Assembly (NCBI RefSeq): GCF_022385335.1
Contig: NZ_CP092431.1
Span: 1,488,001-1,552,000 of the forward strand
Length of the DNA: 64,000 nucleotides
Origin: Streptomyces deccanensis
GTDB taxonomy: Bacteria > Actinomycetota > Actinomycetes > Streptomycetales > Streptomycetaceae
Reading direction: 5' to 3'
Under the pieces are notes generated by a model, which was not told where the DNA came from, ran no database searches, and saw nothing but the letters and a program-made list of their open reading frames with translations. Every line of letters starts with the position of its first letter. Within the stretch, counting starts at the first letter, position 1. Both the position numbers and the translations under genes were made by a program. Shown here one piece after another: positions 36,466 through 45,107 of the stretch.

Positions 36466-39400
36466 GTGCGCCGCTGGGAGTGTGCGGAGGGGAACTCCTC
36501 GAAGTTCTGGGAGGCCATGACGGACGGCACCACGGTGACCGTCCGGTACGGGCGTCTCGGTACGGAGGGACGGACCCAGGTCAAGGAGTGCGCCTCGGCG
36601 GAGGAGGCCGCCGAGTACGTGCGGAAGACCGCCGCCGCCAAGGAGCGCAAGGGGTACCGGGAGGTCGGCACCACGGCCGCCGCCGAGGCCGGCAGCGGCG
36701 TCGGCGGTGAGGTCGACAGCGGCGTCGTCGGAGAGGTCGCTGCCGCAGGGGCTGCCGAGGCCGGTTCCACGGTCGCCGCCGACGAGGGCGACGCCCCTGT
36801 CCCGGAGACCCCGGTCGTCGACGAGGACACCTTCGTGCTGCCGGCCGCCTGGCACCGTCATGTGTATCCGCGGCGCGGGGGCGTCCCGCGCCGGCCGACC
36901 CCTCCGCGCAAGGGGGCCGCCGAGCAGGCCGAGCGGCAGCTGCGCGATGCCGACACCTGGGTGCGGCAGTACCTGGACAGCCCCCGGAGCGACCCGGACC
37001 TGGTGCGGGCCGCCGAGGCGCATCTCGCCGGTACGGCCGACCCGCTGGGCGCGGCCGTGCTGGCCGTCACCTCGGACACGGCCTGGTCGGGCGCGGCCTG
37101 TGCCGATGCCTGGGTCGAGGCCCACGGGGCGGTCTTCGCCGCCCTCACGACCGTCGAGCTCTTCGACATAGAGGTGCACTACACCCAGCAGGGGCCGCGC
37201 CGCCTCGACCCGTACGTGGAGCGCACTCCGGCGAGCGCCTACGGGGGGCACGCCTGGCGGGTGCGCGCTGTCGCCGACCGGCTGCGGGCCCGTCTCGCGG
37301 CCGCCGACGAGGAGACGTACCGTGCCGTGGTCGCGGCCCTCGCCGGCTCGCGGAGCAGCGCGCGCAGACGCGTCGTCGTGTCGTACCTCGTCCCCACCGA
37401 GACCGCCTGGCTCGACGAGTGCGCGGGCGGCCCCGAGGCCGACCGGCCGCGCGACCACGTCCTGCGCCCGATGCTGTTCTGCTCGTTCAACGACCCCGAG
37501 CAGGTCCGGATGATGGGCGGGGTGGCCGCCCTGAGCAACGGATGGTCGATGCCGACGATCGCCACCGTCGCCGAGGGCATCGGCACGGCGGTGGCGCCCC
37601 TGGTGGCGGAGCAGTTGGAGCGCTCGTACGTCACCTCGGACACCGTCAAGCAGGTCAACTCGGTCCTGGTGGAGATTCCGTCCGACGAGGCGTTCGGTCT
37701 GCTGCTGGCGCAGCTCGGCGACAAGCGGACGCAGCCCTTCGTGGCGAAGGCGGCCCGCAGGTACCCGCGGCGCGCCCTGCGCATGCTCGCCGAGGCCGTC
37801 GCGGCGGGCGGGCCGAACACCGACGCCCTCCGGCACGCACTGCTGGTCCATGTGTCCGCCCACCCGGACGTGGCCGCGGAGGCGCTCTCCTCCCTCTCGC
37901 CCGGGGCGGCGGCCGCCGTCGAACCGCTGCTGAGTCCCCAGGACCGGGTGCCGGACGCCCCGGCCGCGTCCCTGCCCGCTGTGCTCACCAGCCCTCCGTG
38001 GACCCGACCACGCACGGTCGTCCAGGTCCGTACGGTCGGCGGCCTGGTCGCCGAGGACGAGCCGGCGATCGACTGGTTGCCGGGAGAGCGGCAGAAGTGG
38101 GCGGACACCCCGTCCTGGGAGCGCGACTGGGCCCGGCGTTCCGAGTGGCCGGACGATCCGGAGGCGCTGCTGCGCGCGGTCCGCGCGGACAAGGTCGGGG
38201 CGCTGGGGATCTTCCTCGACAAGCCCGAGGAACTGGTCAGGCCGCTGCTGGACGAATGGAACCCGAACGGTACGGACAACGAAGCCGCGCTGAAGCCGGT
38301 CGTCGCCCGGTTCGGCACGGACGCGCTGGGCGTGGTGCTGCGCACCGCGCCCAAGTGGCCCGCCGCGCTCGCGCCGCTGCTGTCGCCGTATGTGAGTGTG
38401 GGAGCGGCCCGGCTGGTCGCGGAGTGGGCGGTGCGGCTGAAGTCGGTGCGGGGGACGACCCGTTCCTGGTTCCGGCGGCACGGAGCGGCCGCCGCGCCGC
38501 TGCTGGTGCCGGACGCCCTGGGCAAGGCGGGTTCCGCTCGCCGGTACGCCGAGCAGGCGCTGCACACCATCGTTGCCCTGCACGGGGAGGAGGTCGTGCG
38601 GTCCGCCGCCGAACGGTACGGCGCCGAGGCTGTGGCCGCGATCGGGGAGCTGCTGTCCGCCGATCCGCTGGAGACGGCGCTGCCGAAGAAGCTGCCCGAG
38701 CCCGTCGAGTGGGCGGAGCCGGTCCTGCTGCCGCAGATCCTGCTGCGGACCGGGGGCGCGCTGCCCGCCGACGCCACCCGGCATGTGGTGACGATGCTGG
38801 CGATGTCCCGGCCGGGCGAGGCGTATCCGGGGGTGGCCGTGGTCCGGGAGTCGTGCGAGCCGCAGTCGCTCGCCGAGTTCGGTTGGGCCCTGTTCGAGCA
38901 GTGGCGGCTCGCCGGGATGCCGAGCCAGGAGAGCTGGGCGCTGACCGCGCTGGGGCTGCTCGGCGACGACGGGACGGTACGCCGGCTCACCCCGTTGATC
39001 AGGGCCTGGCCAGGCGAGGGTGCGCACCAGCGGGCCGTCGACGGCCTCGGCGTGCTGGCCGAGATCGGCACCGAGGTGGCGTTGATGCACCTGCACGGCG
39101 TGGCCCAGCGGGTGAAGTTCAAGGGCCTCAAGGCCCGCGCGCAGGAGAAGATCGCCGAGCTGGCGCAGGGCCTCGGGCTGACCGGTGAGCAGCTCGCCGA
39201 CCGGCTGGTGCCCGACTTCGGCCTGGACCCGCGCGGCACCACGGTCATCGACTACGGCAGCCGCTCGTTCACGGTCGGCTTCGACGAACAGCTGCGCCCC
39301 TTCGTGCGGGACCCGGACGGCAAGCACCGCAAGGACCTGCCGCAGCCGGGCGCGCGGGACGACGCGGAGCTGGCCCCCGCCGAGCGCAAGCGGTTCATGG

Positions 39401-40131
39401 CGCTGAAGAAGGACGTCCGGACCGTCGCCGCCGACCAGATACGGCGGCTGGAGTCGGCCATGACGCAGGGCCGTTCGTGGTCGGCGGCCGAGTTCCGCGA
39501 GCTGTTCGTGGGGCATCCGCTGCTGTGGCACCTCGTCCGGCGGCTGGTCTGGCTGTGCGACGCGGACGGCACGACGACCTCCTTCCGGGTGGCGGAGGAC
39601 CGTACGTTCGCGGACGTCGAGGACAGCACGTTCGACCTGCCCGGCGTGGCAACCGTACGGATCGCGCACCCGCTGCGGCTGCGGGGCGAACTGGACGCCT
39701 GGGCGGAGCTGTTCGCGGACTACGAGATCCTCCAGCCGTTCCCGCAGCTGGGGCGGCAGGTGTTCGAGCTGACCCCGGAGGAGGCCGCCCACTGGCGTCT
39801 GGAGCGCTTCGAGGGCCTGACGGTGACGACGGGCCGGCTCGTCGGGCTGGAGCGGCGCGGCTGGCGGCGCGGCCAGCCGTTGGACAACGGGGTCGAACGC
39901 TGGATCTCGAAGCGGCTCGCCACCAACCGCTACGCGGTGCTCGTCCCCGACGACGGCATCGCCGTCGGCTCCTTCGATCCGGCCGAGGAGCAGAAGGTGG
40001 AGTACCTGTGGCTCGGCACCCGCCCCACCGACTACTGGCCGCACGACACCCACAGCGCGCGCTTCGGTGAGATCGACCCGGTGGCCGTCTCCGAACTGCT
40101 GGCCGACCTGACGGAGTTGACGGCACCATGA
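36466..40131 (+). CDS. WGR-domain / DUF4132 protein (MolR-like)
   Basis: 1221 residues from GTG 36466, which places the WGR domain at the N-terminus (RRWECAEGNSSKFWEA, VTVRYGRLGTEGRTQVKE, residues 1-65). An Ala/Val/Gly-rich linker (~70-120) leads into a very long helical-repeat region, and a DUF4132 domain closes the protein (LPQPGARDDAELAPAERKRF, SWSAAEFRELFVGHPLLWHLVRRLVW). WGR domains bind nucleic acid ends in PARP proteins. E. coli MolR has the same two domains and is encoded with the yehL/yehP/yehQ set. It is the first gene of a five-gene operon; its stop overlaps the next start (ATGA). A role as DNA/RNA-recognition or substrate adaptor for the AAA+ partner is inference. Confidence 0.88.
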   Translation: MRRWECAEGNSSKFWEAMTDGTTVTVRYGRLGTEGRTQVKECASAEEAAEYVRKTAAAKERKGYREVGTTAAAEAGSGVGGEVDSGVVGEVAAAGAAEAGSTVAADEGDAPVPETPVVDEDTFVLPAAWHRHVYPRRGGVPRRPTPPRKGAAEQAERQLRDADTWVRQYLDSPRSDPDLVRAAEAHLAGTADPLGAAVLAVTSDTAWSGAACADAWVEAHGAVFAALTTVELFDIEVHYTQQGPRRLDPYVERTPASAYGGHAWRVRAVADRLRARLAAADEETYRAVVAALAGSRSSARRRVVVSYLVPTETAWLDECAGGPEADRPRDHVLRPMLFCSFNDPEQVRMMGGVAALSNGWSMPTIATVAEGIGTAVAPLVAEQLERSYVTSDTVKQVNSVLVEIPSDEAFGLLLAQLGDKRTQPFVAKAARRYPRRALRMLAEAVAAGGPNTDALRHALLVHVSAHPDVAAEALSSLSPGAAAAVEPLLSPQDRVPDAPAASLPAVLTSPPWTRPRTVVQVRTVGGLVAEDEPAIDWLPGERQKWADTPSWERDWARRSEWPDDPEALLRAVRADKVGALGIFLDKPEELVRPLLDEWNPNGTDNEAALKPVVARFGTDALGVVLRTAPKWPAALAPLLSPYVSVGAARLVAEWAVRLKSVRGTTRSWFRRHGAAAAPLLVPDALGKAGSARRYAEQALHTIVALHGEEVVRSAAERYGAEAVAAIGELLSADPLETALPKKLPEPVEWAEPVLLPQILLRTGGALPADATRHVVTMLAMSRPGEAYPGVAVVRESCEPQSLAEFGWALFEQWRLAGMPSQESWALTALGLLGDDGTVRRLTPLIRAWPGEGAHQRAVDGLGVLAEIGTEVALMHLHGVAQRVKFKGLKARAQEKIAELAQGLGLTGEQLADRLVPDFGLDPRGTTVIDYGSRSFTVGFDEQLRPFVRDPDGKHRKDLPQPGARDDAELAPAERKRFMALKKDVRTVAADQIRRLESAMTQGRSWSAAEFRELFVGHPLLWHLVRRLVWLCDADGTTTSFRVAEDRTFADVEDSTFDLPGVATVRIAHPLRLRGELDAWAELFADYEILQPFPQLGRQVFELTPEEAAHWRLERFEGLTVTTGRLVGLERRGWRRGQPLDNGVERWISKRLATNRYAVLVPDDGIAVGSFDPAEEQKVEYLWLGTRPTDYWPHDTHSARFGEIDPVAVSELLADLTELTAP

Positions 40132-41285
40132 CGACGACGGGGGCACCAGGGACGACGGTGGGTGTGACGGCGAGTGCGACGGGGGCGGGGGCGGGGGCGG
40201 CGGCGGAGGCGTTGCAGCGGCCGCCCGCCGAGGTGCGTCACGCCGACGAGCTGGCGGCGCTGCGGGCCGACGACAGCGGGCCCCGGCCGCCCGGCTGGGA
40301 GTTGAGCCTCAGGGCGGCGCGCCGTTTCGTGGTCGGCGACGAGGGCGCGGGCATCAGCCGGAAGTTCGTGGGCAATCCCTCGCTGGTCGAGCGTGCGCTG
40401 GTGACGCTGGCGACCAACCGTGGGCTGATGCTCGTCGGGGAGCCGGGCACCGCGAAGTCCCTCCTGTCGGAGCTGATCGCCGCCGCCGTCAGCGGCACGT
40501 CGACGCTGACGGTGCAGGGCGGCGCCGCCACCACCGAGGACCAGATCAAGTACGGCTGGAACTACGCACTGCTCGTCGCCGAGGGCCCCTCGCGTCGCTC
40601 GCTGGTGCCGGCGCCGATGCTCCGGGGCATGGCCGAGGGCCGGATCGTCCGCTTCGAGGAGATCACCCGCTGCCCGCTGGAGGTGCAGGACTCACTGCTG
40701 TCGCTGCTGTCCGAACGCGTGCTGGCGATCCCGGAGCTGGACGGCGCCGACGGCATGGTCTTCGCCCGCAAGGGCTTCAACGTGATCGCCACGGCCAACA
40801 CCCGCGACCGGGGCGTCAACGAGATGAGCGCGGCCCTCAAACGCCGCTTCAACTTCGAGACGGTGTTCCCGGTGCCCGACCTGGACACCGAACTGGCCCT
40901 GGTCGAGGCGGAGGCGGGCGAGCTGCTGCGGCAGTCCGGGGTGACGGCGGCGCCCGACCCCGAGGTGCTGGAGGTGCTGGTCACCACCTTCCGTGAGCTG
41001 CGTTCCGGCCGGACGCGCGAGGGCGACGGGGTGGAGCGGCCGTCGGCGGTGATGAGCACCGCCGAGGCCGTGTCGGTCGCCCACGCGGTGGGGGTGCGCG
41101 GCTGGTTCCTGCGCGGGGAGCCGGGCAGCGCCGCGGACGTGGTGGCCTGTCTGGCGGGCACGGTGGCCAAGGACAGCCCCGAGGACCTGGCCCGGCTGCG
41201 CCGTCATCTGGAGCAGCGGGTCCCGCGCCGCCGGGGTCCGCAGTGGCAGGCCCTGTACGACGCGCGCCACCTGCTGGACGGTTGA
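40128..41285 (+). CDS. MoxR-type AAA+ ATPase (YehL-like)
   Basis: 385 residues, ATG 40128 overlapping the upstream stop. Walker A GEPGTAKS (104-111), Walker B IVRFEEIT (~173-180), sensor-1 FNVIATANTRDRG (Asn224) and the arginine-finger region MSAALKRRFNFETVFPVPD are all intact. MoxR AAA+ proteins act with VWA-domain partners as chaperones or assembly factors, and a VWA gene lies two genes downstream. The first ~30 residues are Gly/Ala/Thr-rich and probably disordered. The stop is 1 bp from the next start. Confidence 0.93.
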   Translation: MTTTGAPGTTVGVTASATGAGAGAAAEALQRPPAEVRHADELAALRADDSGPRPPGWELSLRAARRFVVGDEGAGISRKFVGNPSLVERALVTLATNRGLMLVGEPGTAKSLLSELIAAAVSGTSTLTVQGGAATTEDQIKYGWNYALLVAEGPSRRSLVPAPMLRGMAEGRIVRFEEITRCPLEVQDSLLSLLSERVLAIPELDGADGMVFARKGFNVIATANTRDRGVNEMSAALKRRFNFETVFPVPDLDTELALVEAEAGELLRQSGVTAAPDPEVLEVLVTTFRELRSGRTREGDGVERPSAVMSTAEAVSVAHAVGVRGWFLRGEPGSAADVVACLAGTVAKDSPEDLARLRRHLEQRVPRRRGPQWQALYDARHLLDG

Positions 41286-41286
41286 C

Positions 41287-43938
41287 GTGCCCGCCGTGTT
41301 CTTGGGGGTGCGCCACCACTCCCCCGCCTGCGCGCGGCTGGTCGCCGCGACGATCGAGCGGCTGGGGCCGTCGTACGTGCTGGTGGAGGGCCCCTGCGAC
41401 CTGAACGGCAGGCTGGAGGAGCTGTTCCTCGGGCACGAGTTGCCCGTCGCGGTGTTCAGCCACTACCGCGACGCCGAGCGGGCCGCCACGTCGTGGACGC
41501 CGCTGTGCGACTACTCCCCGGAGTGGGTGGCCCTGCGGGCGGGGCGGTCGGTGGGCGCGGAGGTCCGCTTCATCGATCTCCCGGCCTGGCACCCCGCGTT
41601 CGCGGAGCGCGCCAACCGCTACGCCGACGCGGAGGCCCGCTACACCGAGGTGACGGCACGGCTGTGCTCCCGCTTCGACGTGGACGGCGTGGACGCCCTC
41701 TGGGACCGGCTCTTCGAGGTGGCGGACGACGAGGATCTCGCCGAGCGGCTCGACATCTACTTCGCGTCGCTGCGGGGCGACACCCGTGCCGACGACGGCG
41801 ACCGGGCCCGTGAGGAGTACATGGCGTCCTGGGTGCGGGCGGCCCTGACCGTTCCCGGGGACCCGACGGTCGTGGTGGTCACCGGGGGTTTCCACCAGCC
41901 GGCACTGCGGTCGCTGGTGGGAGCGTCTGCCACCGGGGAGCCGGGGGGCGGGGCGTCGGGCGGGGCGAAGCCGGAGGCCGGGGCGTCGGGCGCCGGGGAG
42001 CCGGAGGGTGAGGCGCTTGGCGCATCGGAGCCGGAGGGCGAGGCGTCGGGCGGTGGGGAGCCGCGCGGCGCCGTCGCGGGTGCTCCTCGTTGGCCCGAGG
42101 TGCCGGGGGCGGCCGAGGGTGCGCTGACGGGCAGCTATCTCGTGCCGTACTCGTTCCGGCAGTTGGACTCCTTCGCCGGGTACGAGTCGGGCATGCCGTC
42201 GCCCGGGTACTACCAACGGGTCTGGGACGACGGGGTGGAGGCTGCGGCGGACGGGCTGACGCGTGCGGTGGTGTCGCGGCTGCGGGCCCGCAACCACCCC
42301 GTGTCGACGGCCGATCTGATCGCCGCCCGCGCCCTCACCCGGGGCCTGACCGCGCTGCGCGGCCACCCGAGGCCGGCCAGGACCGACGTGCTGGACGGGA
42401 TGGCGGGCGCCCTCGTCGGCGAGGACCTGGACCAGCCGCTGCCGTGGACGACACGGGGGACGCTCGCGCCGGGGGCCCATCCGGTCGTGGTGGAGATGAT
42501 CGCGGCGAGCAGCGGCGACCGGGTGGGCACCCTGCACCCCGCGACGCCCAGGCCGCCGCTGGTCGCCGATGTCGCCGGGCGGCTCGCGGCGCTGGGGCTG
42601 ACCGGCGAGGGACCGTTCACGCTCGACCTGACCCGTCCGGCGGACCTGGAGCGCAGTCGTGTCCTGCACCGGCTCCGGGTCCTCGGCGTCCCCGGACACG
42701 AACGCACCAAGGGCCCGCGGGGCGGCGCCGACCCGCAGTTCACCGAGCGCTGGGAGAGGTACCCGGAGCCCACGCGCGACGCGGCACTGATTGAGGCGGG
42801 TGCGTACGGCGCCGCCCTGACCGAGGCCGCGGAGGCGAGACTCACCGAACGGGCCCGGGCCGCGACAGCCCTACCTGGGGCCGCGACCACGAGCCCCGGC
42901 GCCATCCCGCCGGGCGGCACCGGCGGGGCCACGGGTGCTACCGCCGGTGTGACTGGTGCGACCGGTGCGACCGGCGGTGTCCCCGTTCCCGGACCCACCG
43001 GCCCTCCCTCTCCGCATGTCACTGGTCCTCCCGGAGCGCCCGACGGTCCGGACGCCGAAGCGCTCGCCCGGACCTTGTTCGACGTGGTGTTGTGCGGGGT
43101 GGAGCGGCTGTCGGGTGCGCTGCTGGAGGCGCTGGCGGCGCGGGTGCGGCGGCTGGGTGCGGCGGGCCCGTTGGGGGACGTGCTCACGACGGCGCTCGGG
43201 CTGTGGCGGCACGACCGGGTCTTCGGGACGGCGCGGAGCCCGCTGCTCGTCTCGGTGCTGGACGGCGCGGTGGAGCGGCTGTTGTGGCTGTTCGAGGGAG
43301 CGCGAGCCTCCCGGGCACCAGCGCCCGGTACGAGCGGGCCGACGGTGGATCTCGCCCGGTTGGCCGCCGTGGCGGCGGTGCGTGACGCGCTGTGGCACGC
43401 GTCCGACGCGGTCTCCGTGACACCCGAGGCCGCGGCCGCCGTCGCCCACCGGGTCAGCCGCGACCCGGCGGCCCCGCCCGATCTGCGCGGCGCCGCCTTC
43501 GGCCTCCACCGTTGCCTGACCGGGGACCACGACCCCGCCGCCGTGGGGACGGCGGTCAGGGCGCTGCCCGGAACGGCGATGCTCGGCGACTGGCTGGCCG
43601 GACTGTTCGCCGTGGCACGCGACGAGTTGACGACCGCCCCGGGCACCGGCGGCGGTGGGCCGGACTCCCTGATCGGGGTGCTGGACGGCATGGTCGGCGC
43701 AATGTCCGACGAGGAGTTCCTGACCGGCCTGCCCGCCCTGCGCCAGGCCTTCGCCTTCTTCCCGCCCCGCGAGCGCGAACGGATCGCCGAGCGGCTGCTG
43801 GAGCGGCGCGGCGTACGGGGCTCGGCGCGCTCCCTGCTGCGTACGAGCGCGGACCCGGTGCTGCTGGCCAGGGCGGCCGCCCTGGAGGAGAAGGTGACCC
43901 GGCGACTCGCCCCCTACGGACTCGGGACGGCCCCATGA
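41287..43938 (+). CDS. DUF5682 family protein
   Basis: 883 residues, GTG 41287. The N-terminus VFLGVRHHSPACARLVAATIERLGPSYVLVEGPCDL, with a later VVVVTGGFHQPAL, has the GxxH...E...H pattern of the TraB/TIKI/EreA-type hydrolase superfamily, so it may be a metal-dependent hydrolase (inference). Two low-complexity Gly/Glu/Ala/Thr linkers (~220-265 and ~535-590) separate it from helical C-terminal domains rich in Leu (MVGAMSDEEFLTGLPALRQAFAFFPPRERERIAERLLER). In known genomes DUF5682 accompanies MoxR and VWA genes. Its stop overlaps the VWA start (ATGA). Confidence 0.82.
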   Translation: MPAVFLGVRHHSPACARLVAATIERLGPSYVLVEGPCDLNGRLEELFLGHELPVAVFSHYRDAERAATSWTPLCDYSPEWVALRAGRSVGAEVRFIDLPAWHPAFAERANRYADAEARYTEVTARLCSRFDVDGVDALWDRLFEVADDEDLAERLDIYFASLRGDTRADDGDRAREEYMASWVRAALTVPGDPTVVVVTGGFHQPALRSLVGASATGEPGGGASGGAKPEAGASGAGEPEGEALGASEPEGEASGGGEPRGAVAGAPRWPEVPGAAEGALTGSYLVPYSFRQLDSFAGYESGMPSPGYYQRVWDDGVEAAADGLTRAVVSRLRARNHPVSTADLIAARALTRGLTALRGHPRPARTDVLDGMAGALVGEDLDQPLPWTTRGTLAPGAHPVVVEMIAASSGDRVGTLHPATPRPPLVADVAGRLAALGLTGEGPFTLDLTRPADLERSRVLHRLRVLGVPGHERTKGPRGGADPQFTERWERYPEPTRDAALIEAGAYGAALTEAAEARLTERARAATALPGAATTSPGAIPPGGTGGATGATAGVTGATGATGGVPVPGPTGPPSPHVTGPPGAPDGPDAEALARTLFDVVLCGVERLSGALLEALAARVRRLGAAGPLGDVLTTALGLWRHDRVFGTARSPLLVSVLDGAVERLLWLFEGARASRAPAPGTSGPTVDLARLAAVAAVRDALWHASDAVSVTPEAAAAVAHRVSRDPAAPPDLRGAAFGLHRCLTGDHDPAAVGTAVRALPGTAMLGDWLAGLFAVARDELTTAPGTGGGGPDSLIGVLDGMVGAMSDEEFLTGLPALRQAFAFFPPRERERIAERLLERRGVRGSARSLLRTSADPVLLARAAALEEKVTRRLAPYGLGTAP
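41930..42068 (+). repeat. Imperfect repeats encoding a Gly/Glu/Ala linker
   Basis: About five copies of a ~24-27-bp unit of the form ggggagccgg-agg-g-ggcgtcggg-g, all in frame within the DUF5682 gene. They encode (G/A)EPEG-ASG-type peptides. This is a spacer likely to vary in length between strains. Confidence 0.7.
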
Positions 43939-45107
43939 CCGACGACAGCGGTGCCGTGCCCCGGCACGCCGACTCCCCGGACCCCGTCCTCGAACGGTGG
44001 CGCCTGGTCCTCGGCACTCCGGCCGAGAGCTGCACCGGCCGGTTGAGCGGCGAGGCGGCGACTCGCGACGCCGCGTTGGACTGGCTCTATGGAAGGGACC
44101 CGGAACTCGCCGAACGCGGTGTGCGCGGGAGGGGGGACCAGGAACGTACGGGCGGTCGGGGCCCGTCCGTGGTGACAGCCGTCGACTGGCTGGACGACAT
44201 CCACCGGCTGTTCCCCAAGGAGACGATCGAGCGCCTGGAACGGGACGCGGTCGAGCAGTACGGCATCCACGAGATCGTGACGGACCCGGCGGTGCTGGAG
44301 CGGGTCGAGCCCAGCGCGACCCTGCTGCGTGCCGTGCTGCGCACCAAGCACCTGATGAATCCCGAGGTGTTGCGGGCGGCCCGGCGCATCGTCGAGAGCG
44401 TGGTCCGCCGGCTGATGGAACGGCTCGCCCCGGAGGTCCGCCAGGCCTTCTCCGGCACCCGGTCCCCCAGACCGAGCCGTCGGGCCCTGGCCCGCAACTT
44501 CGACTTCCGGGCCACCGTGCGCGCCAACCTCGCCCACTACCGGCCCGAGGACCGCCGACTGCTCATCGAGCGCCCGCACTTCCACTCCCGCACCCGGCGC
44601 CACCTCGAACAGTGGCAGCTGATCCTGCTGGTCGACCAGTCCGGCTCGATGGCCGGATCGGTCATCCACTCCGCCGTGACGGCCGCCTGCCTGTGGGGAC
44701 TTCCCGGCCTGAAGACGCATCTGGTGGCCTTCGACACCTCGGTCGTCGACCTGACGTCCGACGTGACCGATCCGGTGGAACTGCTGATGCGGGTCCAACT
44801 CGGCGGGGGCACGGACATCGCCCGGGCCGTGGACTACGGCGCGAGTCTGGTGGAGAACCCCAGGCGGTGCGTCTTCGTCGTGATCTCCGACTTCTACGAG
44901 GGCGGCGATCCGTACCGGCTGGTGCGCGGGGTGCGGGCGCTGGTGGAGCAGGGTGCCACCGTGCTGGGGCTGGCCGCGCTCGACGAGGAGGCGAACCCGA
45001 GTTACGACCGGGAACTCGCCGGCCGGCTGGCGCAGGCAGGGGCGCAGGTGGGCGCGATGACACCGGGTGAGCTGGCCGGGTTCGTGGCGGAGAGGCTGGG
45101 ACGTTGA
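43935..45107 (+). CDS. VWA-domain protein (YehP-like)
   Basis: 390 residues, ATG 43935 overlapping the preceding stop. A helical N-terminal half (~1-225) is followed by a von Willebrand A domain with a complete MIDAS: DQSGSM (234-239), the Thr in QLGGGTDIARAV and the Asp in FVVISDFYEGGD. MIDAS-containing VWA proteins bind partners through Mg2+ and work with MoxR ATPases. The ending GAMTPGELAGFVAERLGR is family-typical. The last bases form TTGA with the SWIM gene start, so all five proteins are probably made in fixed ratio. Confidence 0.92.
   Translation: MTDDSGAVPRHADSPDPVLERWRLVLGTPAESCTGRLSGEAATRDAALDWLYGRDPELAERGVRGRGDQERTGGRGPSVVTAVDWLDDIHRLFPKETIERLERDAVEQYGIHEIVTDPAVLERVEPSATLLRAVLRTKHLMNPEVLRAARRIVESVVRRLMERLAPEVRQAFSGTRSPRPSRRALARNFDFRATVRANLAHYRPEDRRLLIERPHFHSRTRRHLEQWQLILLVDQSGSMAGSVIHSAVTAACLWGLPGLKTHLVAFDTSVVDLTSDVTDPVELLMRVQLGGGTDIARAVDYGASLVENPRRCVFVVISDFYEGGDPYRLVRGVRALVEQGATVLGLAALDEEANPSYDRELAGRLAQAGAQVGAMTPGELAGFVAERLGR

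Noticed and set aside
35599..40146. 1515-residue antisense open frame opposite the WGR-DUF4132 gene
   Set aside because: Low-complexity translation without motifs; the plus strand encodes recognisable domains with proper starts and overlaps.
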